A stretch of 64,000 nt of DNA from Micropterix aruncella (taxonomy: Eukaryota > Arthropoda > Insecta > Lepidoptera > Micropterigidae), in the NCBI GenBank assembly GCA_944548615.1, contig OX155972.1:9130159-9194158 (forward strand), written 5' to 3'. This document shows positions 59,001-64,000 of the stretch, in pieces. Each line of letters starts with the position of its first letter. Positions within the stretch are counted from its first letter, which is position 1. Made by a program: the position numbers and the translations under genes. Under the pieces are notes generated by a model. It had not been told where the DNA came from and made no database searches. It saw only the letters and a list, made by a program, of their open reading frames with translations.

Positions 59001-59941
59001 GTAATAAGCGTTAACTGTAGACGTAAACTTAATTTCTTTTTAATTCTGTTGTAATCTTCAAATACATATTTTTCGTTTACTATTTTTTTGTCTATATTTG
59101 CTTTATTTTTTCTATTTTATTTAGATATGTATTATATTTGATTAATCTTAACTTATTTGTGCTATTGCAGTGTGGACAACAAATTGAATTAATATGTCAT
59201 ATTGTCCAAACATATGTGTCGGACCACCCCTCACAAGACTCCAAATTGTTCGGTGTGAGGTGGTGGTATCAACTTGCGAGTTATCTCCGTATTGAAAGGC
59301 GGTTTTGAACGAAGTAGAAGGAATTTATTGATCGAAGGTTTGAATATTGCCAGTTATAACGCTTGCCGAAGTAACGAGTGCCCGGATTACTTTATCGAGA
59401 CGCGAGGGTTGCGCGACGGAGGTTATGTGGGAATAGTGGATGAGGATTGTGCGTGTGCTCCTAGTATCTCGTACTGGGCACGGCTCGAGTCTGTGGGATT
59501 ATAGACTGATGCTTCGAGACTCAGGGAGAATGAGGAAAGGAAACCAAAGAGCCGGATTCGTTGACCTAACTCGTGAGAGAGAGTGCCGAATGCCGTTGCA
59601 ACCTTGGGGGAAGGTGATCAGTCGGGGAATGACATGTGACCGAGAAGCCGGAACACCGAAGTGTGCCGTCGCTATCTGGAGACATGACCACTTGAGGAAT
59701 GATAATTTGGTTGCGTTTTCGCCGGTTTATATAGGCCGTGAAATGATGCAATCCAAAATATTCCGAGTAAAAGTATTGTTTCATCGTGCTGATTCATAGC
59801 TGCACGAGTCAAAATAATTGCTGAATTGTGTCTGTGGCTTTCACTGGAAATCGATGCATTTGTTGATCGCATGTAATGGACTTAAGGTCCGTTACACATA
59901 TTTATATTAATAAATAAATTATTTTAATTTTATTTTTTAAG
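59001..59941. other. Intron 3, remainder
   Basis: No recognisable gene. 59223-59269 contains an imperfect stem (ACCACCCCTCACA ... TGTGAGGTGGTGGT). The ORFs at 59274-59799 show no family features. Confidence 0.4.
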
Positions 59942-60067
59942 GCTTCTTCGAAAAAGACTATGGGTGCTCCAGAACATGCTGTGGTTATGAGAAATCTGAT
60001 GCGGCGCCTAGGTATCAAGCAATATTATGTCCAAGGAGGCGATTGGGGCTCGATTATCGGTTCATTG
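59942..60067 (+). CDS. JHEH-like epoxide hydrolase, exon 4 (nucleophile)
   Basis: Acceptor TTTTATTTTTTAAG, donor TCATTG|GTATGT; 42 codons, phase 0. ASSKKTMGAPEHAVVMRNLM leads to YYVQGGDWGSIIGSL. The Asp of GGDWGS (60041-60043) is the catalytic nucleophile position of epoxide hydrolases. The lid tyrosines, the acid residue and the catalytic His would be in later exons outside the window. Exons 1-4 give 234 residues, about half of the usual ~460. Confidence 0.95.
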
Positions 60068-60655
60068 GTATGTATCGAGAGTGGAAAAAGCGCAGAGCTA
60101 TAACACTTCGTTTAACTATAATGAGATGAAAAAATGTCTTAATAGCCTTTAAAATAAATCTTCTAAAATGCTAATATTTAACTACTAGATTTGATTCACA
60201 ACTTTATTGACCACTAGCTGACCCGTGCCCACTTCGTTGGGCGGTAAAACTTTTAACTGTGATGAAATTATGAGTGTGGTTCGGTTAGTACTGAATGCTA
60301 TGATTTATTTCCTGACTGCCAAAAGAAGGGTTATATTTTTACTGCATATGTATATATGTATTTGCATGCCAATTTGACTATATTACCATTATTTGTGAGT
60401 GTCTTCTTGTGAGTGTCTTATTTGTGAGCGTATTATCTCTTTAACTATTTATGCAGTAAAAGGGAAATTATATGCAGTAAAAGGGAAAAGTCTTTTGTTT
60501 TAAACACTTGAGACGATAAATTTACTTCTTTTGATAAGAATTCATAATTGTTGATAATATGACCAATAAACATGACCTAACGATTTAAAATATTTTTTTG
60601 ATATGAAATACTACTTTTTGTGATTTAAATATAAAAGTTAGACATATGCTGTCGC

Positions 60656-62120
60656 TGACTTTTTTGTAGGCATCATCAAGCTCTACAACTTCTCTAGAAC
60701 CTAATCATATATCTCTCATCGTTAAGGCGGCGTTAGTTAGAAACGATTTCGTTCGACCGCTTATTCTCCGACTTACTTTGCATATCCGACTACCACGAAA
60801 AAGTCTTTTCATTTTTCGGATTAATATATATCCTATCACACTCACAAATAACGCTTTCTCTTGGTAAAAGAATTTTCAAAATCGGTTTAGTAGATCCAGA
60901 GATTACTTCCTACAACGTCACAAACTTTACCTCTTTATAATATTAGTATAGATTACATGCTAATATGCTTAATAGGAATATAATTTTATGTCATTATTAA
61001 AATGCGATTGTGCTAACCTTCTAACAATATATTTAAGGAATTTTAAAGTGTTCGATGTTCGCCAATTTTCAGCCAAAGTCATTTTATTGTGTCATAAGTA
61101 TTAGACGAAAAGATCCCCATTAACCTGTGCTTTGGCAAATAAGCAATATTCCATTCCAAAACCAAAGATTACAAAGGGAATGGGTTCGCAAAAGATTTCG
61201 TAGGTGGCGCCGCGCGCAGTGGCGACGGCCCAAGGAGGTGTGAAGTGAGCGACGCACCGCGCGTGGTAACATTACTCGCCCGCGCCACAGTATACCAGAC
61301 AGTAGCTTCTCTTAGAACAAAATTGGAATCGAAGCGAATACGTCACGAGTCGTAAGAACTCAGATATGGTCGCCAAATGTCCGCTACTCGGCCCACGTGG
61401 ATATGCACACTTTGGAAAAATCGCCAGCATTTATGTACCTACGCGTAACGCTAACCAAAGGCGTTCGTCGAGACGTACCTTTCTACCCACATTCCTCGCA
61501 CCCTCTTCCCGCAATGCCCTGTAGCACGAGAGTAAAGCTACTGTTTGGTATACTGCAGGGCATTTTTTAAGAATTTTTTACTGGGGGGGCATCGCGGTTC
61601 CACGCCGGAAAATAATCCTCGCGCCATACCCCCCCTTCCCCATTGGACGGACGTACGGCGTACGCGGCAGCCAGTGTTGCCAGATGGAAAAATAGAAAAC
61701 GCAGTACCTACCAGATTTTTCATTTGACTCTAAACACGATATACTATATAAACAGGTTAATTTATTGACATTTGGAGATTTGGTATCTACTTTATATTTG
61801 GACAGTTAAGATACACTATGCCACTCGGGAGGACATAACGATTCTAACAATACCACATACTTCTAAATGGGTTTGAGCGTTTAGAAGTTACGGTGAAATA
61901 AAGAAAGGGAAAACATACATAGATGAACCCTGAACACATTACACTCCTTTTTTGTTGGGCAGTATTTTCCTCTTTGTAAAATTCCATATCGAAAGCGGTC
62001 TTTAAAAAAAGTAAATTATTGGAACGCGACTGGTCGCTCTTTCTGATGCTGTGCGGAAACCAGGGTTCCAATCTTGAGTAGATTTTTACCTCAGCAGATA
62101 AACACAGATATTAGTATTTG
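60656..62120 (+). repeat. Tandem duplication in intron 4, unit 1
   Basis: About 95% identical by eye to 62531-64000, offset about 1.87 kb. Differences include a 12-base and a 22-base indel. It includes the hAT-related piece (61287-61555), a block with GGGGGGGCATCGCGGTTCC, and the segment also found at 58845-59000. No intact gene; the small ORFs at 61545-61727 on both strands are repeat artefacts. Confidence 0.95.
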
Positions 62121-62229
62121 AACAATTTATTATCTAATGTTTTAATTGTATACAGAGACGCTTACCATCGAGTGAAGAGAGAGTGAATGAGAGTGAGTTT
62201 AATACATAAAAAATGTGGTTTTTAAACCC

Positions 62230-62510
62230 AACATTATGACATTGAAATGTTAGAATGACGTCAGAATGTATCGTAAAATCGAGAAATTGAAAAAAACATT
62301 CGATAAAAAGTGCTTACGGCGAAAGACGCACTAGAATGTGAGGCGGTTACCTACGGCAAAATGTATATAAATTAATATAAATGTAAATGTGCGCCGCTCT
62401 ATAGTAATTCGCTCTATAGTAAACCCCGCTCTATGTAAGTGTAAATATAAATTTATATACATTTTGCCATAGGTAACCCGAGCTGGTCGCCTCACATTCT
62501 AGGGGTTTAA
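62230..62510. repeat. Palindromic MITE-like sequence between the duplicated units
   Basis: CTAGAATGTGAGGCG (62331-62345) and CGCCTCACATTCTAG (62490-62504) are perfect inverted repeats, continued by 'ggcaaaatgtatataaatt' and its complement. It is bounded by TTTAA-type sequence (ACCC ... AGGGGTTTAA). Absent from the homologous positions elsewhere. Confidence 0.7.
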
Positions 62511-62530
62511 TTAAGTTATTTAATGATGTC

Positions 62531-64000
62531 TGACTTTTTTGTAGGCATTATCAAGCTCTACAACTTTTTCTTTAGAACTTAATCATATATCTCTCATCGT
62601 TAAGGCAGCGTTAGTTAGAACCGCTTATTCTCCGACTTACTTTGCAAATCCGACTACCACTAAAAAGTCTTTTCATTTTTCGGATTAATATATATCCTAT
62701 CACACTCACAAATAACGCTTTCTCTTGGTAAAAGAATTTTCAAAATCGGTTTAGTAGATCCAGAGATTACTTCCTACAACGTCACAAACTTTACCTCTTT
62801 ATAATATTAGTATAGATTACATGCTAATATGCTTAATAGGAATATAATTTTATGTCATTATTAAAATGCGATTGTGCTAACCTTCTAACAATATATTTAA
62901 GGAATTTTAAAGTGTTCGATGTTCGCCAATTTTAAGCAAAAGTCATTTTATTGTGTCATAAGTATTAGACGAAAAGATCCCCATTAACCTGTGCTTTGGC
63001 AAATAAGCAATATTCCATTCCAAAACCAAAGATTACAAAGGGAATGGGTTCGCAAAAGATTTCGTAGGTGGCGCCGCGCGCAGTGGCGACGGCCCAAGGA
63101 GGTGTGAAGTGAGCGACGCACCACGCGTGGTAACATTACTCGCCCGCGCCACAGTATACCAGACAGTAGCTTCTCTTAGAACAAAATTGGAATCAAAAAA
63201 TTGGGTCACGAGTCGTAAGAACTCAGATATGGTCGCCAAATGTCCGCTACTCGGCCCACGTGGATATGCACACTTTGGAAAAATCGCCAGCATTTATGTA
63301 CCTACGCGTAACGCTAACCAAAGGCGTTCGTCGAGACGTACCTTTCTACCCACATTCCTCGCACCCTCTTCCCGCAATGCCCTGTAGCACGAGAGTAAAG
63401 CTACTGTTTGGTATACTGCAGGGCATTTTTTAAGAAATTTTTACTGGGGGGGCATCGCGGTTCCACGCCGGAAAATAATCCTCGCGCCATACCCCCCCTT
63501 CCCCATTGGACGGACGTACGGCGTACGCGGCAGCCAGTGTTGCCAGATGGAAAAATAGAAAACGCAGTACCTACCAGATTTTTCATTTGACTCTAAACAC
63601 GATATACTATATAAACAGGTTAATTTATTGACATTTGGAGATTTGGTATCTACTTTATATTTGGACAGTTAAGATACACTATGCCACTCGGGAGGACATA
63701 ACGATTCTAACAATACCACATACTTCTAAATGGGTTTGAGCGTTTAGAAGTTACGGTGAAATAAAGAAAGGGAAAACATACATAGATGAACCCTGAACAC
63801 ATTACACTCCTTTTTTGTTGGGCAGTCGTGTAAAAATGAACTGTGGATATTTTCCTCTTTGTAAAATTCCATATCGAAAGCGGTCTTTAAAAAAAGTAAA
63901 TTATTGGAACGCGACTGGTCGCTCTTTCTGATGCTGTGCGGAAACCAGGGTTCCAATCTTGAGTAGATTTTTACCTCAGCAGATAAACACAGATATTAGT
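62531..64000 (+). repeat. Tandem duplication in intron 4, unit 2 (cut by window end)
   Basis: See unit 1. It retains 22 extra bases (CGTGTAAAAATGAACTGTGG) after GGGCAGT that unit 1 lacks but that resemble the copy at 58845, so unit 1 carries the deletion. It continues past 64000. Confidence 0.95.

Noticed and set aside
59274..59799. ORFs of 76 and 119 codons in intron 3
   Set aside because: They overlap in different frames, lack recognisable motifs, and lie between confirmed exons of the hydrolase without splice support.
61538..61727. Overlapping 60-61-codon ORFs on both strands, repeated at 63401-63590
   Set aside because: They occur in the duplicated repeat unit, are mirror images of each other and show no protein family features.

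Overview
This is eukaryotic, AT-rich, intron-rich DNA, almost certainly from an insect with a TE-rich genome. The evidence is a gene for a juvenile-hormone-epoxide-hydrolase-type enzyme, GT/AG splice sites at every supported exon, a nuclear tRNA-Glu with a pol III terminator, and a mobile-element set of jockey/CR1-like and RTE-like LINEs, Tc1/mariner, hAT, PIF/Harbinger and TTAA-specific elements. The order is not determined. I see no bacterial-style operons, CRISPR arrays or defence loci.

Two host genes run left to right. Gene 1 (654-26491, + strand) is the 3' part of an unidentified proline-rich protein. Eight exons join in one frame across compatible phases (1245 nt, 414 residues plus stop). 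Acidic Asp-(Ile/Met)-Asp-His-Arg motifs recur exon by exon, and the last exon is strikingly GC-rich. Its 5' exons lie left of the window. Gene 2 (46214 to beyond 60067, + strand) is the first part of a JHEH-like epoxide hydrolase. Four exons (62, 75, 55 and 42 codons) give the membrane anchor, the N-terminal domain, the HGWP oxyanion motif and the GGDWG nucleophile. The rest lies right of the window. A weak third candidate is a terminal exon at 31325-31461 followed by AATAAA. The tRNA-Glu (UUC) at 37928-37999 is the only confident RNA gene.

The rest is a palimpsest of transposons whose boundaries can often be set by target-site duplications (TSDs) or by empty sites elsewhere in the window. 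These include: (i) a family of TTAA-flanked, CCC-starting piggyBac-like elements, three about 1.4 kb long and several MITEs, sharing a conserved core; (ii) four copies of a ~670-bp SINE-like element with 6-14 bp TSDs; (iii) a Harbinger element with 49-bp perfect inverted repeats and MADF and transposase remnants; (iv) a hAT-like element split by an RTE-type LINE; (v) a hAT copy with a perfect 8-bp TSD nested in another inverted-repeat element; (vi) a ~4-kb element with ~0.8-kb inverted repeats carrying a decayed minus-strand gene of a widespread but unnamed invertebrate repeat protein family; (vii) long (TA)n arrays, one holding a 200-N assembly gap; (viii) a tandem duplication of about 1.87 kb in intron 4 of gene 2, running off the right edge.

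Layout: 1-26.5 kb gene 1 with TE-filled introns; 26.5-46.2 kb intergenic TEs, the tRNA and microsatellites; 46.2-64 kb gene 2 with TE-filled introns. I find no clear new multi-gene system. The most novel-looking items are the long-inverted-repeat element at 38.5-42.5 kb, the 670-bp SINE-like family and the conserved core shared by the TTAA elements.
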